Source: Bacillus timonensis (lineage in GTDB: Bacteria > Bacillota > Bacilli > Bacillales > Bacillaceae_L). From it: a DNA stretch of 64,000 nt. How positions within the stretch are numbered: the first letter of the stretch is position 1; each line of letters begins with the position of its first letter. This document shows positions 9,535-20,501 of the stretch, in pieces. The notes under the pieces are model-generated. The model worked only from the letters and a program-made list of their open reading frames with translations. It was not told the DNA's origin and made no database searches. The DNA lies in assembly GCA_020171895.1 (NCBI GenBank), contig JAIVAN010000007.1:248001-312000 (forward strand), given 5' to 3'. Both the position numbers and the translations under genes were made by a program.

Positions 9535-9572
9535 AAAAAGACAGAGCTCAAATATGATTGCTCTGTCTTTTT
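9535..9572. terminator. Bidirectional terminator between convergent genes
   Basis: AAAAAGACAGAG (9535-9546) pairs with CTCTGTCTTTTT (9561-9572), giving a U tract on either strand. It serves the membrane-protein gene on plus and the ABC operon on minus. Confidence 0.9.
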
Positions 9573-9576
9573 ATCC

Positions 9577-10314
9577 TTATAATACAGAGTTTAAAAAATC
9601 CTTTGTCCGTTGTTCCTTAGGCTGATCAAATAATTGTTCTGGATGCCCCACTTCAACAATTTTACCATCGTGCATATAAACCGCCCAATCTGCAACTTCT
9701 TTTGCAAACCCCATTTCATGTGTCACAACTACCATTGTCATGCCCTCAACAGCCAGTTCTTTCATTGTCGTAAGCACTTCTCCAACTAGCTCAGGGTCTA
9801 AAGCAGATGTTGGTTCGTCAAATAGCATCACTTCTGGTTTCATCGCAAGCGCTCTTGCAATCGCTACCCTTTGTTTTTGGCCACCAGAAAGTTTGATTGG
9901 ATATACATTTTCTTTATCCGCTAAACCTACTTTTGCTAGTAGTTCTTTTGCCTCATTAATAGCTGTCTCTTTCGCTACTCCTTTAACCTGAGTTGGAGCT
10001 TCAATGATATTTTCTAGAACCGTTTTATGTGGAAATAAATTAAAATGTTGGAATACCATCCCTACTTTTTGTCTAATTTCATTTAAATTATGCTTTGACG
10101 GGTCTATTTCCTCGCCAGCAAGCGTGATTTTCCCACTATCTTTCATTTCTAAAAAATTTAAACATCGAAGCAATGTGCTTTTACCAGAACCACTCGCTCC
10201 AATTAGACAAACTACATCACTTTCTTTTACTGTCATATCTATATCCTTTAGTACATGTAAATCTCCGAACGATTTATTTAATTTTTTCACTTCGATCATC
10301 ACTTGGTTAGTCAT
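9577..10314 (-). CDS. Polar amino acid ABC transporter, ATP-binding protein
   Basis: 245 residues. ATPase of a HisP/GlnQ-type importer. Visible motifs in order: Walker [17 protein letters not shown]-loop [17 protein letters not shown], signature [16 protein letters not shown], Walker [18 protein letters not shown]-loop [11 protein letters not shown] use ATG 10314 (MTNQVMIEV) because GGAGG lies 7 nt upstream; the in-frame TTG at 10335 precedes it. It is the last gene of a permease/binding-protein operon. The substrate is not certain; arginine, glutamine or cystine are all possible for this subfamily. Confidence 0.93.
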   Translation of the reverse strand: MTNQVMIEVKKLNKSFGDLHVLKDIDMTVKESDVVCLIGASGSGKSTLLRCLNFLEMKDSGKITLAGEEIDPSKHNLNEIRQKVGMVFQHFNLFPHKTVLENIIEAPTQVKGVAKETAINEAKELLAKVGLADKENVYPIKLSGGQKQRVAIARALAMKPEVMLFDEPTSALDPELVGEVLTTMKELAVEGMTMVVVTHEMGFAKEVADWAVYMHDGKIVEVGHPEQLFDQPKEQRTKDFLNSVL

Positions 10315-10352
10315 ATTCATTCCTCCATTATTCAATCTATAATCTTTATATT

Positions 10353-11012
10353 TTAATCACTAACAGCTAACCTCTTTTCTAAAAGACCTACAATAACAGT
10401 TAGTAATAGTACTAAAAATAAATAATAGATTGCGACGATAAGTAAGAATGTCATATTATCAAATGAATTTGCACCAAGAGTAGTGGACACATTAAATAAT
10501 TCATTTAATCCTACAAATGCTGCTAATGAGGAGTCTTTAAGACCAATAATAAATTGGTTACCTAGTGGTGGGAGTGCACGTCGAAATGCCTGAGGTAAAA
10601 TAATTCTGCGCATTGTGAGTACTTTACTCATGCCGAGTGAACGACCAGCCTCCATTTGACCTTTATCAATCGATTGAATCGTCCCTCTGAATATCTCAGC
10701 TATGTATGCACCATTATGGAAGGTTAAGCCTAAAGTTACTGACCAAAATGCAGAAATATTAAGTGAAGTTAATCCAAAATAAAAGATAAAGATTTGTACA
10801 ATTAAAGGTGTACCTCTTACTATGTAAATATAAAATTCTGCAATTCGATCTAAAATTTTGTTACCTGAAATCTTGAGAAAAGCAAAAAATAAACCGACAA
10901 AAATCGCAAGGAAAATCGAGATAGCTGTGACGTATAATGTCATCATCATCCCTTTAAGAAATATATCGTAAGAATTTATAAACTCTTGTAGTACATGCAT
11001 AAAACTTGGCAA
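10353..11012 (-). CDS. Polar amino acid ABC transporter, permease
   Basis: 219 residues with five membrane segments, HisM/GlnP family. The inner-membrane EAA motif is visible as [22 protein letters not shown], and the N-terminal pattern [20 protein letters not shown] with [15 protein letters not shown] is typical. The start is TTG at 11012 with AGGGGAG 6 nt upstream. It lies between the lipoprotein and ATPase genes and probably works as a homodimer, since only one permease gene is present. Confidence 0.93.
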   Translation of the reverse strand: MPSFMHVLQEFINSYDIFLKGMMMTLYVTAISIFLAIFVGLFFAFLKISGNKILDRIAEFYIYIVRGTPLIVQIFIFYFGLTSLNISAFWSVTLGLTFHNGAYIAEIFRGTIQSIDKGQMEAGRSLGMSKVLTMRRIILPQAFRRALPPLGNQFIIGLKDSSLAAFVGLNELFNVSTTLGANSFDNMTFLLIVAIYYLFLVLLLTVIVGLLEKRLAVSD

Positions 11013-11093
11013 TGTTGTCTCCCCTTTTCTTTAATTTAGAAAGAAAAACGAATGTGTATTTAACATACACATTCGTAATGTTCAAACACGGCT

Positions 11094-11876
11094 TTATGAA
11101 TTAGGATCAGCAGTTATGTCTTCTCCAAAGTATTTTTCACTGATTTTTTTAAGAGTTCCATTTTCTCTTAATGTTTCAAGAGCTTCATTTATTTTCTTAA
11201 GAAGTTCTTCGTTTTCCTTCGCAATCGCGATGGCTTGTTCACTTCTTCCTAATAGCTCTCTACCTTCAATTTTAAAGCCTGCTCCAATTGCTTCTTTACC
11301 AGTGATGAAATCTGTTATTACTGCGTCGTGTCTTCCATTACTTAAAGCTTCTAAAGCTGTCACATCACTATCATATTGAACAACGTTATCCGTTTTTTCT
11401 GATGCTTGCTTTGCATATGTAGATCCCTTTGAAACCGCAACCTCTTTTCCTTCTAAATCTTCTAACGTCTTAATATCACTATCAGCTCTAACAAAGATTT
11501 GCGGACCGGAGTAATAATAAGGAATAGAGAAATTGACATGCTTTAGTCGGTCTTCATTAACTGTATGACTTGCAACAGCTGCATCGAAACGGCCAGTTTT
11601 TACACCTTCTACGATACTAGCAAACTTAAATTTTTTCTGGTTAGGCTCTAACCCAAGTTCTTTAGCAACAGCTTCAGCTACTTCAATATCAAAACCTGTC
11701 ATGACACCATCGCCATCAGTAGAACTAAACGGTTTAAATTCACCAGATGCTGCAAAGGTAAACTTCCCTTCTTCAACAAGCTTCATTCCATTTGTAGTAG
11801 CTTTGTCACTACCACATGCTGCTAATAATCCTACTAGTAGGACTACAGTTAATAGACTTATCATCCTTTTCTTCAA
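11094..11876 (-). CDS. Amino acid ABC transporter, substrate-binding lipoprotein
   Basis: 260 residues. A signal peptide ends in a lipobox (VGLLAACGSD), so the mature protein is lipid-anchored outside the membrane. The SBP_bac_3 fold is recognisable from GKFTFAASGEFKPFSSTDGD, GVMTGFDIEVAEAVAKELG, GRFDAAVASHTV and GKEVAVSKGSTY. The start is TTG 11876, with GGGGGAG 7 nt upstream. It is the first gene of the transporter operon. An 18-bp palindrome lies about 75 bp upstream and may be an operator. Confidence 0.93.
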   Translation of the reverse strand: MKKRMISLLTVVLLVGLLAACGSDKATTNGMKLVEEGKFTFAASGEFKPFSSTDGDGVMTGFDIEVAEAVAKELGLEPNQKKFKFASIVEGVKTGRFDAAVASHTVNEDRLKHVNFSIPYYYSGPQIFVRADSDIKTLEDLEGKEVAVSKGSTYAKQASEKTDNVVQYDSDVTALEALSNGRHDAVITDFITGKEAIGAGFKIEGRELLGRSEQAIAIAKENEELLKKINEALETLRENGTLKKISEKYFGEDITADPNS

Positions 11877-11949
11877 TTTGTTGCTCCCCCTTTTTATGTA
11901 AACGACTCTTAAAATAATGGTAACAACTTCCTTAAATTATGACAAAATT

Positions 11950-11967
11950 CATATTTTCTGAAATATG
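11950..11967. promoter_or_regulatory. Palindrome upstream of the amino acid transporter operon
   Basis: CATATTTTCTGAAATATG is an 18-bp near-perfect dyad located 74-91 bp upstream of the binding-protein start. The position suits an operator. No known regulator motif is recognised and no strong promoter is clear around it. Confidence 0.35.
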
Positions 11968-12090
11968 AGTATTATTTCTGATATTTTATCGACAAGTAAG
12001 GTAACATGGACAATCCGTACAATTCCCTCTAAATACTCCCTGATTCTTTCGTTTCCCTAATATTTAATAATTAGAAACATTTTCGAAAAC

Positions 12091-12120
12091 AAAAACCAGC
12101 AAGGATATATCCTTGCTGGC
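12091..12120 (-). terminator. Terminator of the lonA-engB operon
   Basis: CCAGCAAGGATATATCCTTGCTGG is an almost perfect hairpin followed on the minus strand by TTTTTGTTTTCG, right after the engB stop. Confidence 0.9.
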
Positions 12121-12124
12121 ATTT

Positions 12125-12706
12125 TCACATATAACTTTTTAAAGTTGACCATACTTTTTCTCTTCCCAAACCGGTTTCAGAAGAAAAGAGGATGAGATGG
12201 TCATCTGGATCCATATTTAATGTCTCTTTGACAACTTTTAAATGCTTTTCCCATTTTCCTTTAGGGATTTTATCTGCTTTTGTAGCAATAACAATTGTTG
12301 GTATGGCATAATGCTTTAGAAAATCATACATTAAGACATCATCGTCGGTAGGCGAATGCCTTAAATCGACAATTAACACTACTGCTCGCAGCTGTTCACG
12401 TTTTGTGATATAGGTTTCAATCATCTTCCCCCATGCTTCACGCTCTTTTTTAGAAACCTTTGCGTAACCGTAACCAGGGACATCTACGAAATATAGTATA
12501 TCGTTGATGATATAAAAATTAAGTGTTTGAGTTTTACCAGGTTTTGATGAAATCCTGGCTAAACTTTTTCTTTGAATAATTTTATTAATAAAAGATGATT
12601 TCCCTACATTGGAACGACCAGCAAGAGCAAATTCTGGTAATGAATCATCTGGATACTGCTCTGGTTTTACAGCACTAATTACAATCTCTGATTTTGTTAC
12701 TTTCAT
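12125..12706 (-). CDS. engB: Ribosome biogenesis GTPase EngB/YsxC
   Basis: 193 residues. An essential GTPase that helps assemble the 50S subunit. G1 [19 protein letters not shown]3 [13 protein letters not shown] and G4 [12 protein letters not shown] are all intact. It overlaps the 3' end of lonA by 4 bp (ATGA-type junction), indicating translational coupling, as in B. subtilis lonA-ysxC. Confidence 0.97.
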   Translation of the reverse strand: MKVTKSEIVISAVKPEQYPDDSLPEFALAGRSNVGKSSFINKIIQRKSLARISSKPGKTQTLNFYIINDILYFVDVPGYGYAKVSKKEREAWGKMIETYITKREQLRAVVLIVDLRHSPTDDDVLMYDFLKHYAIPTIVIATKADKIPKGKWEKHLKVVKETLNMDPDDHLILFSSETGLGREKVWSTLKSYM

Positions 12707-15027
12707 TTATTCTCTCCTACCAATGCATGTTGTAGCACTTGATCTAAATGAGATACAGGAACAAACTCCAAATCTCTTCGAACACTTTCTGGTATATCTT
12801 CTAAGTCCTTTTCGTTATCAAAAGGAAGAATGACTTTCTTTAAGCCAGCTCGATGAGCACTTAAAGACTTCTCTTTCAAGCCTCCTATTGGAAGCACACG
12901 ACCTCTTAACGTAATTTCTCCTGTCATCCCTACTTCTTTTCGAACAGCTCGCCCTGTTAAGGCTGATATCAATGCAGTCGCCATCGTTATTCCAGCTGAA
13001 GGACCGTCCTTAGGTACTGCTCCTTCAGGAACATGGATATGGATATCATTTTTTTCGTTAAAGTCTGGGTCTATGTTCAACTCCTCCGCTCGAGAGCGAA
13101 TATAGCTAAACGCAGCTTGTGCTGATTCCTTCATGACATCACCAAGCTTACCTGTTAAAACTAACTTACCTTTTCCTGGTGACATCGAAACCTCGATGGA
13201 TAATGTATCTCCACCAAATGCAGTATAGGCCAGACCTGTGGCTACCCCAATTTGATCTTCAATTTCTGCCTGTCCATACCTGAATTTTCGTTTCCCTAAA
13301 AATTCTTCAATGTTTTTATCCGTTACAATAATTCGTTTTTTGGTTTCCGAAACTAATATTTTGGCTACTTTACGACATATTGTGGCCAATTGACGTTCTA
13401 GTCCACGAACACCAGCTTCTCGAGTATAGTAACGAATAATACTTTGAAGTGCCTCTTCTCTTACTTGAAGCTTTCCTTTTGTTAAACCATGTTCTTCAAT
13501 TTGCTTTGGAAGTAGATGATCTTTTGCAATATGAACTTTTTCAAGTTCAGTGTAGCCTGCGATAGTAATTATCTCCATTCGATCTCTTAATGGCCCTGGA
13601 ATTGTTCCAAGGTCATTAGCGGTAGCAACGAACATGACTTTCGATAAATCAAACGGCTCTTCGATAAAGTGGTCACTAAATGTACTGTTTTGTTCAGGGT
13701 CAAGTACCTCCAGCATAGCTGCTGACGGATCTCCTCTGAAGTCACTAGACATTTTATCAATCTCATCAAGTAAGAAAACTGGGTTAACAGTTCCCGCTTT
13801 TTTCATACCTTGAATGATTCTACCTGGCATAGCACCTACGTACGTTCTGCGGTGACCTCGAATTTCAGATTCATCTCGAACACCACCTAGTGAAATCCTA
13901 ACAAAATTGCGCCCTAATGATTTGGCAATTGATTTCGCTAAAGAAGTTTTTCCTACCCCAGGTGGTCCTGCTAGGCAAAGAATTGGACCTTTTAAAGATT
14001 TCGTTAGTTGTTGTACCGCTAAATACTCTAGTACACGCTCTTTAACTTTTTCAAGTCCGTAATGATCGCTTTCTAAAATTCTCTCTGCACGATGAATATT
14101 TAATTGATCCTCTGTAGATTTCGTCCATGGTAAAGCAAGTAGCCATTCAATATAGTTTCGAATTACTCCACTTTCCGCTGATGAAGAAGGGATTTTTTCA
14201 TAGCGATCAAGCTCTTTAAGGGCAATTTCTTTTATATGAATAGGAAAATCAGCATTTTCAATTTTATCCTTTAGTGTTGAAACCTCACCTGTTTTCCCTT
14301 CTTTATCGCCAAGTTCCTTTTGGATCGCTTTCATTTGCTCACGAAGGTAGTATTCCTTTTGAGTACGTTCCATGGATCGTTTTACTCGTTGTCCAATCTT
14401 TTTCTCTAGTTGCAAAACTTCTTTTTCATTGTTAATAATGGATATTAATTTATCTACTCTTTCCTTAACATCGAGAGTCTCAAGTATTTCTTGTTTTTCT
14501 TTAAGCTTTAGTGGTAGGTTTGAAGCGATAATGTCTGCCATTCTACCAGGTTCCTCAATATCAGTAACAGTTGAGTAGGTTTCGGTTGATATTTTTTTTG
14601 ACAATTTTATGTATTGTTCGAAGTATTCAAGCATTGTTCTAGTTAATGCTTGGGTTTCAACATCTTTTGTCTCGTCATCATCAAAGCTAACGACTTTCGC
14701 AGACAAATGCGTGTCATCTTCATATAATTCTTGAATTTCTGCACGCTTTAACCCTTCTACAAGTACTCGAATCGTTCCATTCGGTAGCTTTAACATCTGC
14801 TTAACTAACGTTAATGTTCCCATCCCATAAATATCTTCTTCAATTGGGTCGTCAATTGACACATCCTTTTGTGTAGTCAAAAATATAAGATGGTCTTCTA
14901 CCATTGCTTTTTCTAATGCCTGTACAGATTTTTCACGACCTACATCAAGGTGTAACACCATTGTTGGATATACTAACAAGCCACGTAGTGGTAAGAGAGG
15001 AACAATGATTTCTTTTTTGTTTTTCAT
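12703..15027 (-). CDS. lonA: ATP-dependent protease LonA
   Basis: 774 residues. Cytosolic AAA+ protease that degrades misfolded and regulatory proteins. Order: N-terminal substrate domain ([19 protein letters not shown]), coiled middle, AAA+ module with Walker [18 protein letters not shown] and Walker [12 protein letters not shown], then the serine protease domain with the Ser-Lys dyad in [15 protein letters not shown] and [13 protein letters not shown] chose ATG 15027 ([11 protein letters not shown]); a GTG at 15039 is an alternative. It is cotranscribed with engB. Repeat copy C lies just upstream. Confidence 0.97.
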   Translation of the reverse strand: MKNKKEIIVPLLPLRGLLVYPTMVLHLDVGREKSVQALEKAMVEDHLIFLTTQKDVSIDDPIEEDIYGMGTLTLVKQMLKLPNGTIRVLVEGLKRAEIQELYEDDTHLSAKVVSFDDDETKDVETQALTRTMLEYFEQYIKLSKKISTETYSTVTDIEEPGRMADIIASNLPLKLKEKQEILETLDVKERVDKLISIINNEKEVLQLEKKIGQRVKRSMERTQKEYYLREQMKAIQKELGDKEGKTGEVSTLKDKIENADFPIHIKEIALKELDRYEKIPSSSAESGVIRNYIEWLLALPWTKSTEDQLNIHRAERILESDHYGLEKVKERVLEYLAVQQLTKSLKGPILCLAGPPGVGKTSLAKSIAKSLGRNFVRISLGGVRDESEIRGHRRTYVGAMPGRIIQGMKKAGTVNPVFLLDEIDKMSSDFRGDPSAAMLEVLDPEQNSTFSDHFIEEPFDLSKVMFVATANDLGTIPGPLRDRMEIITIAGYTELEKVHIAKDHLLPKQIEEHGLTKGKLQVREEALQSIIRYYTREAGVRGLERQLATICRKVAKILVSETKKRIIVTDKNIEEFLGKRKFRYGQAEIEDQIGVATGLAYTAFGGDTLSIEVSMSPGKGKLVLTGKLGDVMKESAQAAFSYIRSRAEELNIDPDFNEKNDIHIHVPEGAVPKDGPSAGITMATALISALTGRAVRKEVGMTGEITLRGRVLPIGGLKEKSLSAHRAGLKKVILPFDNEKDLEDIPESVRRDLEFVPVSHLDQVLQHALVGENK

Positions 15028-15182
15028 TGTAGAAAACACCTCTAAATTCCTTTTTTTCTTTAAAGATAAGCTCTTTTTATTAACCTTTGTACAATTCTAT
15101 CCTATTTAATGCTACGTGTCTAATATGAAGAACAAGTAGACGTTGGATGAACAAGAGTAGACTTCCATGATGAAAAGAATAG

Positions 15183-15405
15183 TACCATGAAGAATGATAA
15201 TTGTTATGTTCAAATAAGAATATTGGCTTTAAGTAATTAATACGTGTTAATCAGAATGGAAGAACCGAGACTCTTGCGGGAGATAGCGCTAGGCCCCCTA
15301 CCCCACAGGCGAAGCCGAGGAGGCTCAAGTGGCGCCCCACGGAAAGCGAGGTTCCTGCAACGAAGGTTAGCACCCCACATACTGTGTCGTTTTTTCAGGG
15401 TAGTC
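15183..15405 (-). repeat. Interspersed palindromic repeat, copy C
   Basis: Read on minus: GACTACCCTGAAAAAACGAC, GGGGTGCTAACC, CGCTTTCCGTGGGGCGCC, TTGAGCCTCCTCGGCTTCGC, GGAGTCTCGGTTCTTCC, GATTAACACG, TTAATTACTTAAAG, TTCTTCATGGTACT. After this end the minus strand continues with GGAAGTCTACTCTTG (about 15152-15166), a degraded left end of a second tandem unit. It fills the lonB-lonA gap. Confidence 0.88.
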
Positions 15406-15464
15406 ATAATAAACATTGATAATAGTAGTAGTCTTTAATGGACACAATCATTATCAAAACAGAA

Positions 15465-15500
15465 AAACTTCGACAATTCTATGTTAGTATGCCGAAGTCT
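15465..15500 (-). terminator. Terminator after lonB
   Basis: ACTTCG (15467-15472) pairs with CGAAGT (15493-15498); with the intervening bases this gives an imperfect hairpin followed by TTTTTCTGTTTT on the minus strand. Confidence 0.6.
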
Positions 15501-15508
15501 TCCATGAA

Positions 15509-17182
15509 TTAAACAGATTCTGTCTTTGAGAAATTTGCTGAGGCTGGAATGACAGATTCTTGACCTGTATGAAGTTCTTGTGATAATGCGTAGTGAAAAA
15601 CTTCATCTAAATGCGTTACAGGAATAATCTCAATTCCTTTTACCTCTTGTAACATGGACTGCATATTTTCAGCTGGAATAATTACTTTCCTCGCACCCGC
15701 CTGCTTAGCAGCCTTTACTTTTGGCACTACTCCACCTATCGGCTTTACATTACCATGTATACTAATTTCACCAGTCATAGCAATTGAACTATCGACAGGA
15801 ATTTTATGAATAGCAGAATAGATACCTGTTGCCATCGCTATACCTGCTGACGGTCCGTCAATTGGGATACCACCAGGGAAATTGACATGAATATCATAAT
15901 CTGATGCAGGAACTCCCATCGAACGTAACACAGTTATAACGTTTTCTATCGATCCTTTTGCCATACTTTTTCTTCTAATTGACTTACCTCTATCACCAAT
16001 ACTCTCTTCTTCAATTATTCCCGTAATATTAATAGAGCCTTTATCCTTTGCCGGTATAACTGTTACTTCTATCTCTAATAGTGCACCAGTATTTGGACCA
16101 AAAACCGCTAGTCCATTTACTAATCCAACTCTCGAGTCTGAATTGACTTTTCGATCGTACCTTGGAGATAGTTGACTAGAATGTATTACCCACTCTATAT
16201 CTTCCTCTTTGATTACATTTCGTTCTTCTGAAATGGCAATTCCAGTTGCAATTTGTATCATATTTACAACTTCTCTACCATTCCTTGCATAAGCAGAAAG
16301 AGTAGCGATTCCTTTCTCACTTATAGTCATATTCACTTTGTTTACCGCATTTTTGGCTACTTCAGCTAATTCTCCTGGATCCAAATCTCTAAAAAACACT
16401 TCCAAACACCTAGAACGAATTGCCGGTGGAATTTCACTCGGTGTTCTTGTTGTAGCGCCAATTAAGCGGAAGTCTGCAGGTAAGCCATTTTGAAAGATAT
16501 CATGAATATGTGTAGGGATTTGTGAATTTTCTTCACTATAATAAGCGCTTTCTAAAAACACTTTTCTATCCTCAAGTACTTTAAGCATCTTATTCATTTG
16601 AATAGGGTGAAGTTCTCCAATTTCATCTATAAATAAAACACCGCCATGCGCATGTGTTACGGCACCTTGTTTCGGCTGAGGAATACCAGCCTGTCCCATT
16701 GCACCTGCACCTTGATAGATAGGATCATGCACAGATCCGATTAATGGGTCTGCAATACCTCTTTCATCAAACCTTGCAGTGGTTGCATCCAGTTCAACAA
16801 AGACAGCATTTTCTCTAAATGGCGACTTTCTATTTCTCTTTGCTTCTTCTAATACCAGTCTAGCTGCAGCAGTTTTACCTACACCAGGTGGTCCATAGAT
16901 AATAACATGCTGTGGATTTGGGCCACATAACGCAGCCTTAAGAGATTTTATTCCATCTTCTTGACCAACTATATCTTTAAAACTTGAAGGCCTAACTTTT
17001 TCTGCCAAAGGTTCTGTTAATGAAATTGAACGCATTTTTCTTAATTGGTCCATCTCTTTTCTTGATTCTTTATCAATGGATATCTTCTGCGTTCTTTGGT
17101 TCTTAAGTAAATTCCAGAAGTAAAGTCCAATTACTATTCCAAAAAATAGTTGTATAAATAAAGCTATACCTGTCCAACTCAT
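15509..17182 (-). CDS. lonB: Membrane-anchored Lon-like protease LonB
   Basis: 557 residues. One N-terminal membrane segment (ALFIQLFFGIVIGLYFW), then an AAA+ domain with Walker [19 protein letters not shown] and Walker B GGVLFIDEIGEL, and a C-terminal Lon protease domain with FPGGIPIDGPSAGIAMA (Ser) and IGGVVPKVKAAKQAG (Lys). In B. subtilis LonB is a forespore sigma-F protein involved in checking sigma-G activity. I chose ATG 17182 (MSWTGIALF), with AGGAGG 6 nt upstream; the open frame runs further to 17269 with no supporting site. Confidence 0.95.
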   Translation of the reverse strand: MSWTGIALFIQLFFGIVIGLYFWNLLKNQRTQKISIDKESRKEMDQLRKMRSISLTEPLAEKVRPSSFKDIVGQEDGIKSLKAALCGPNPQHVIIYGPPGVGKTAAARLVLEEAKRNRKSPFRENAVFVELDATTARFDERGIADPLIGSVHDPIYQGAGAMGQAGIPQPKQGAVTHAHGGVLFIDEIGELHPIQMNKMLKVLEDRKVFLESAYYSEENSQIPTHIHDIFQNGLPADFRLIGATTRTPSEIPPAIRSRCLEVFFRDLDPGELAEVAKNAVNKVNMTISEKGIATLSAYARNGREVVNMIQIATGIAISEERNVIKEEDIEWVIHSSQLSPRYDRKVNSDSRVGLVNGLAVFGPNTGALLEIEVTVIPAKDKGSINITGIIEEESIGDRGKSIRRKSMAKGSIENVITVLRSMGVPASDYDIHVNFPGGIPIDGPSAGIAMATGIYSAIHKIPVDSSIAMTGEISIHGNVKPIGGVVPKVKAAKQAGARKVIIPAENMQSMLQEVKGIEIIPVTHLDEVFHYALSQELHTGQESVIPASANFSKTESV

Positions 17183-17302
17183 GAAATACCTCCTACTCTC
17201 ATAGTTGCCATAATATATGCTAGTATCTCCGCTAGTGGTGATGAATAAACAAAAAATAAACATATTCATAAAATATGAGGAGGTTATAGACTGTATGAAA
17301 AT

Positions 17303-17347
17303 AAAAAACCGCAGTAAGCCAAGGGATTACCTCGACTTACTACGGTT
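17303..17347 (-). terminator. Terminator after clpX
   Basis: AACCGCAGTAAG (17307-17318) pairs with CTTACTACGGTT (17336-17347) with one wobble, followed by TTTTTTATTTTC on the minus strand. Confidence 0.85.
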
Positions 17348-17360
17348 ATGAACGATCTAT

Positions 17361-18629
17361 TTATGCTGAGCTTTTTTCCTCGTCACCTTCTACTACTGTA
17401 CCATCATTTAATAGCAACTTTGGTGCAGTGTTATCAGTAACAGTCTCAGCTGTAATTACACATTTTGTGATATCCTCTCTAGATGGTAAATCAAACATTA
17501 CATCTAGCATGATACCTTCAATAATGGAACGTAATCCACGTGCTCCTGTTTTTCTTTCAATTGCTTTTTTCGCAATCTCTGAAAGAGCACCTTCTTCAAA
17601 TTCTAACTCTACATCATCTAATTCAAGCATTTTCTGATATTGCTTTACTAATGCATTTTTTGGCTTTGTTAAAATATCTACTAATGCACCTTCGTCAAGA
17701 GGCTCGAGACTAGCGATTACCGGTAGACGTCCAATAAATTCAGGAATTAAACCAAATTTTAGCAAATCTTCAGGAAGAGCTTGTGAAAGCAATGTTTTTT
17801 GATCTAGATCATCATGTTTCGTCTCTGTACCAAATCCAATAACTTTCTTACCTAAGCGACGTTTTACAATCTGTTCAATACCATCAAAAGCACCGCCACA
17901 TACGAAAAGAATATTCGTTGTGTCAATTTGTATAAATTCTTGATGAGGATGTTTTCTTCCACCTTGAGGCGGTACACTTGCAACAGTTCCTTCTAAAATT
18001 TTTAGAAGTGCTTGTTGTACACCTTCTCCAGAAACGTCTCTTGTTATGGATGGGTTTTCTGATTTACGAGCCACTTTGTCTATTTCGTCAATGTAAATAA
18101 TTCCCTTTTCAGCCTTCTCAACATCGTAATCAGCTGCTTGAATAAGCTTTAAAAGGATATTCTCAACATCTTCTCCTACATAACCAGCCTCGGTTAAAGA
18201 TGTTGCGTCAGCAATTGCAAAAGGTACATTTAATATTCTTGCGAGAGTTTGTGCTAAAAGTGTTTTACCACTACCAGTTGGACCAATCATTACGATATTA
18301 CTTTTTGCTAATTCAACATCGTCGATTTTACTGTTTGAATTAATTCGCTTATAGTGGTTATATACCGCTACTGCTAGAGACTTCTTTGCAGCGTCTTGGC
18401 CAATTACATATTCATCTAATATTTCACGAATTTCCTTTGGTTTTGGAACGTCCTTAAACTCAACTTCCTCTTCTGTACCAAGTTCTTCTTCAACAATCTC
18501 AGTACAGAGCTCGATGCACTCATCGCAAATATATACCCCAGGGCCAGCGACCAATTTGCGAACTTGGTCTTGTGTTTTACCGCAAAAAGAACACTTTAGT
18601 TGCCCTTTTTCATCGTTAAATTTAAACAT
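17361..18629 (-). CDS. clpX: ATP-dependent Clp protease ATP-binding subunit ClpX
   Basis: 422 residues. AAA+ unfoldase that feeds ClpP. The N-terminal zinc-binding domain has four cysteines (CSFCGK and CDECIELC), followed by Walker [18 protein letters not shown], Walker [13 protein letters not shown] and the C-terminal small domain [15 protein letters not shown]. Start ATG 18629 ([10 protein letters not shown]) has AAGGGGTG 6 nt upstream. It lies downstream of tig in the conserved tig-clpX-lonB-lonA order, with its own terminator. Confidence 0.97.
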   Translation of the reverse strand: MFKFNDEKGQLKCSFCGKTQDQVRKLVAGPGVYICDECIELCTEIVEEELGTEEEVEFKDVPKPKEIREILDEYVIGQDAAKKSLAVAVYNHYKRINSNSKIDDVELAKSNIVMIGPTGSGKTLLAQTLARILNVPFAIADATSLTEAGYVGEDVENILLKLIQAADYDVEKAEKGIIYIDEIDKVARKSENPSITRDVSGEGVQQALLKILEGTVASVPPQGGRKHPHQEFIQIDTTNILFVCGGAFDGIEQIVKRRLGKKVIGFGTETKHDDLDQKTLLSQALPEDLLKFGLIPEFIGRLPVIASLEPLDEGALVDILTKPKNALVKQYQKMLELDDVELEFEEGALSEIAKKAIERKTGARGLRSIIEGIMLDVMFDLPSREDITKCVITAETVTDNTAPKLLLNDGTVVEGDEEKSSA

Positions 18630-18813
18630 ATTTGTCACCCCTTAATTGTTTCTTCTCTCTCATCAAATACTTTTGTCTACATTTTTCTTTGTAGATAATT
18701 TACTTTCTACTTTTCAAATGTGATCGTTACGAAAAATATTATGTACTGCATTTTACCATAGACAGATGCTAAACTTCTAATAATATCTCTTTATTATATG
18801 TAATGATTAATTT

Positions 18814-18832
18814 CCACGAATATGATTCGTGG
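18814..18832. other. Short hairpin in the 378-bp tig-clpX gap
   Basis: CCACGAATATGATTCGTGG is a 7-bp inverted repeat with a 5-nt loop. Apart from this and the tig terminator, the gap from 18630 to 19007 is AT-rich, and I see no open frame or clear promoter motif that I would call. Confidence 0.35.
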
Positions 18833-18961
18833 TTAAGACTAAAAAAACATTATGTAGGAATACTCGTGAAAAATGGGCTCTCTTTTATCATTCCCATTAA
18901 TTAAATAATAAAACTTCACATTTGATATTTGTTCGTCCATCTTCTGGCCTAGCCTTTATGG

Positions 18962-18995
18962 TATAAAACAAGGCACGATCCTATCGCGCCTTGTT
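18962..18995 (-). terminator. Terminator after tig
   Basis: AACAAGGCACGAT (18967-18979) pairs with ATCGCGCCTTGTT (18983-18995), followed by TTTTATAC on the minus strand. Confidence 0.85.
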
Positions 18996-19007
18996 CTATT
19001 ACTTATA

Positions 19008-20294
19008 TTATGCAACAGCTTTACTATTTTCTACAAGAAAATCGACTGCTTTACGGATTTTTATGTCTTCTTTTAACCCATCAAGGTTACCTAACATTTG
19101 TTTAATGTTGTCAACCGGAGTGCTATACATCTCAGACATTTTTTCTAGTTCTTCATTTACTTCCTCTTCAGATACTTCGAAGTTTTCAGCAGCAGCAATT
19201 GCTTCAAGAGTTAAATTAATACGAACACGTTTCGCTGCATCTTCTTTCATTTGTTCACGAAGAGCTGATTCATCTTGACCAGAGAATTGGAAGTATAAAT
19301 CAAGGTTCATTCCTTGCATTTGTAGACGTTGTTCAAATTCTTTAAGCATACGGTCAAGTTCTGTATCAACCATAGCATTTGGAATATCAACTTCAGCATT
19401 TTCAGCTGCTTTTTCAATTAATGTGTCACGTAAGTGATTTTCTGCATCACGCTTTTTGTTTTCTTCTAATTTTGCTCTAGTTTTTGCTTTTAGTGCATCT
19501 AGAGTTTCAACTTCTTCATCTACATCTTTTGCAAACTCATCATCTAAAGCAGGTAATTCTTTCGTTTTAATTTCATGAATTTTCACTTTAAATGTAGCAG
19601 GTTTACCAGCTAAGTTTTCAGCGTGATATTCTTCTGGGAATGAAACTTCAACGTCTTTTTCAGCACCAGCTTCTAAACCAACTAATTGCTCTTCAAAACC
19701 TGGGATGAATGTGCCAGAACCGATTTCTAATGAATAGTTTTCAGCTTTTCCACCTTCAAAAGCTTCACCATCAACAAATCCTTCAAAGTCCATCACAACT
19801 GAGTCACCGTTCTCAATAGCACCAGTTTCTTTAACAACTAATTCTGCTTGACGCTCTTGTAATTGTTTAAGCTCATTTTCTACATCTTCATCTGATACTA
19901 CAGTGTCAAGATGTTCAACTTCTAGATTTTTGTACTCACCTAATTTCACTTCAGGCTTAACTGTAACCTTTGCAGTAAAAATTAAGTTTTGTCCTTTTTC
20001 CATTTGCTCTACGTCAACTTCTGGACGATCAACTGGCTGAATTCCAGTTTCTTCAACAGCATTAGCATAAGCTTCTGGTAAAATAATATCTAATGCATCT
20101 TGGTATAATGATTCAACTCCAAAACGTTTTTCGAACATAGCTCTTGGCATTTTACCTTTACGGAATCCAGGAACGTTAACCTTTGTTACTACTTTTTTAA
20201 ACGCAGCGTCTAAACCTTCGTTTACTTTTTCCGCGTCAACTTCTATTGTTAGAACACCTTGGTTTCCTTCTAACTTTTCCCATTTAGCAGACAT
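19008..20294 (-). CDS. tig: Trigger factor, ribosome-associated chaperone and prolyl isomerase
   Basis: 428 residues, normal length. The N-terminal ribosome-docking domain carries the signature [19 protein letters not shown]; the FKBP-like isomerase domain spans roughly residues 160-245 ([20 protein letters not shown]); the rest is the helical chaperone domain. Start ATG 20294 ([10 protein letters not shown]) has GGAGGG 7 nt upstream. TATAAT on the minus strand at 20391-20396 is a possible -10, but the -35 is weak. Confidence 0.97.
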   Translation of the reverse strand: MSAKWEKLEGNQGVLTIEVDAEKVNEGLDAAFKKVVTKVNVPGFRKGKMPRAMFEKRFGVESLYQDALDIILPEAYANAVEETGIQPVDRPEVDVEQMEKGQNLIFTAKVTVKPEVKLGEYKNLEVEHLDTVVSDEDVENELKQLQERQAELVVKETGAIENGDSVVMDFEGFVDGEAFEGGKAENYSLEIGSGTFIPGFEEQLVGLEAGAEKDVEVSFPEEYHAENLAGKPATFKVKIHEIKTKELPALDDEFAKDVDEEVETLDALKAKTRAKLEENKKRDAENHLRDTLIEKAAENAEVDIPNAMVDTELDRMLKEFEQRLQMQGMNLDLYFQFSGQDESALREQMKEDAAKRVRINLTLEAIAAAENFEVSEEEVNEELEKMSEMYSTPVDNIKQMLGNLDGLKEDIKIRKAVDFLVENSKAVA

Positions 20295-20501
20295 AAAAAT
20301 TCCCTCCAACATCTATTTATTAGTTCAGATAATGAGAATGTATTTTCCAATTAACGTATCATCCATCCATTGTTAACATGTCATTACCTAATTATACTGT
20401 CATGCTTATGTAGACATTTTTTCTTATTTAAATAAGATATATACAAGCATTTTACAACCCTTACATTATAACATACAATACAAACCTTTCAACAGATACA
20501 A

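Noticed and set aside
15244-15438. Similar Arg-rich frames in copies C, D and F (HRRSRGGS-like peptides)
   Set aside because: They read antisense or sense through the hairpin core; shared only because the DNA repeat is shared. No start signals.
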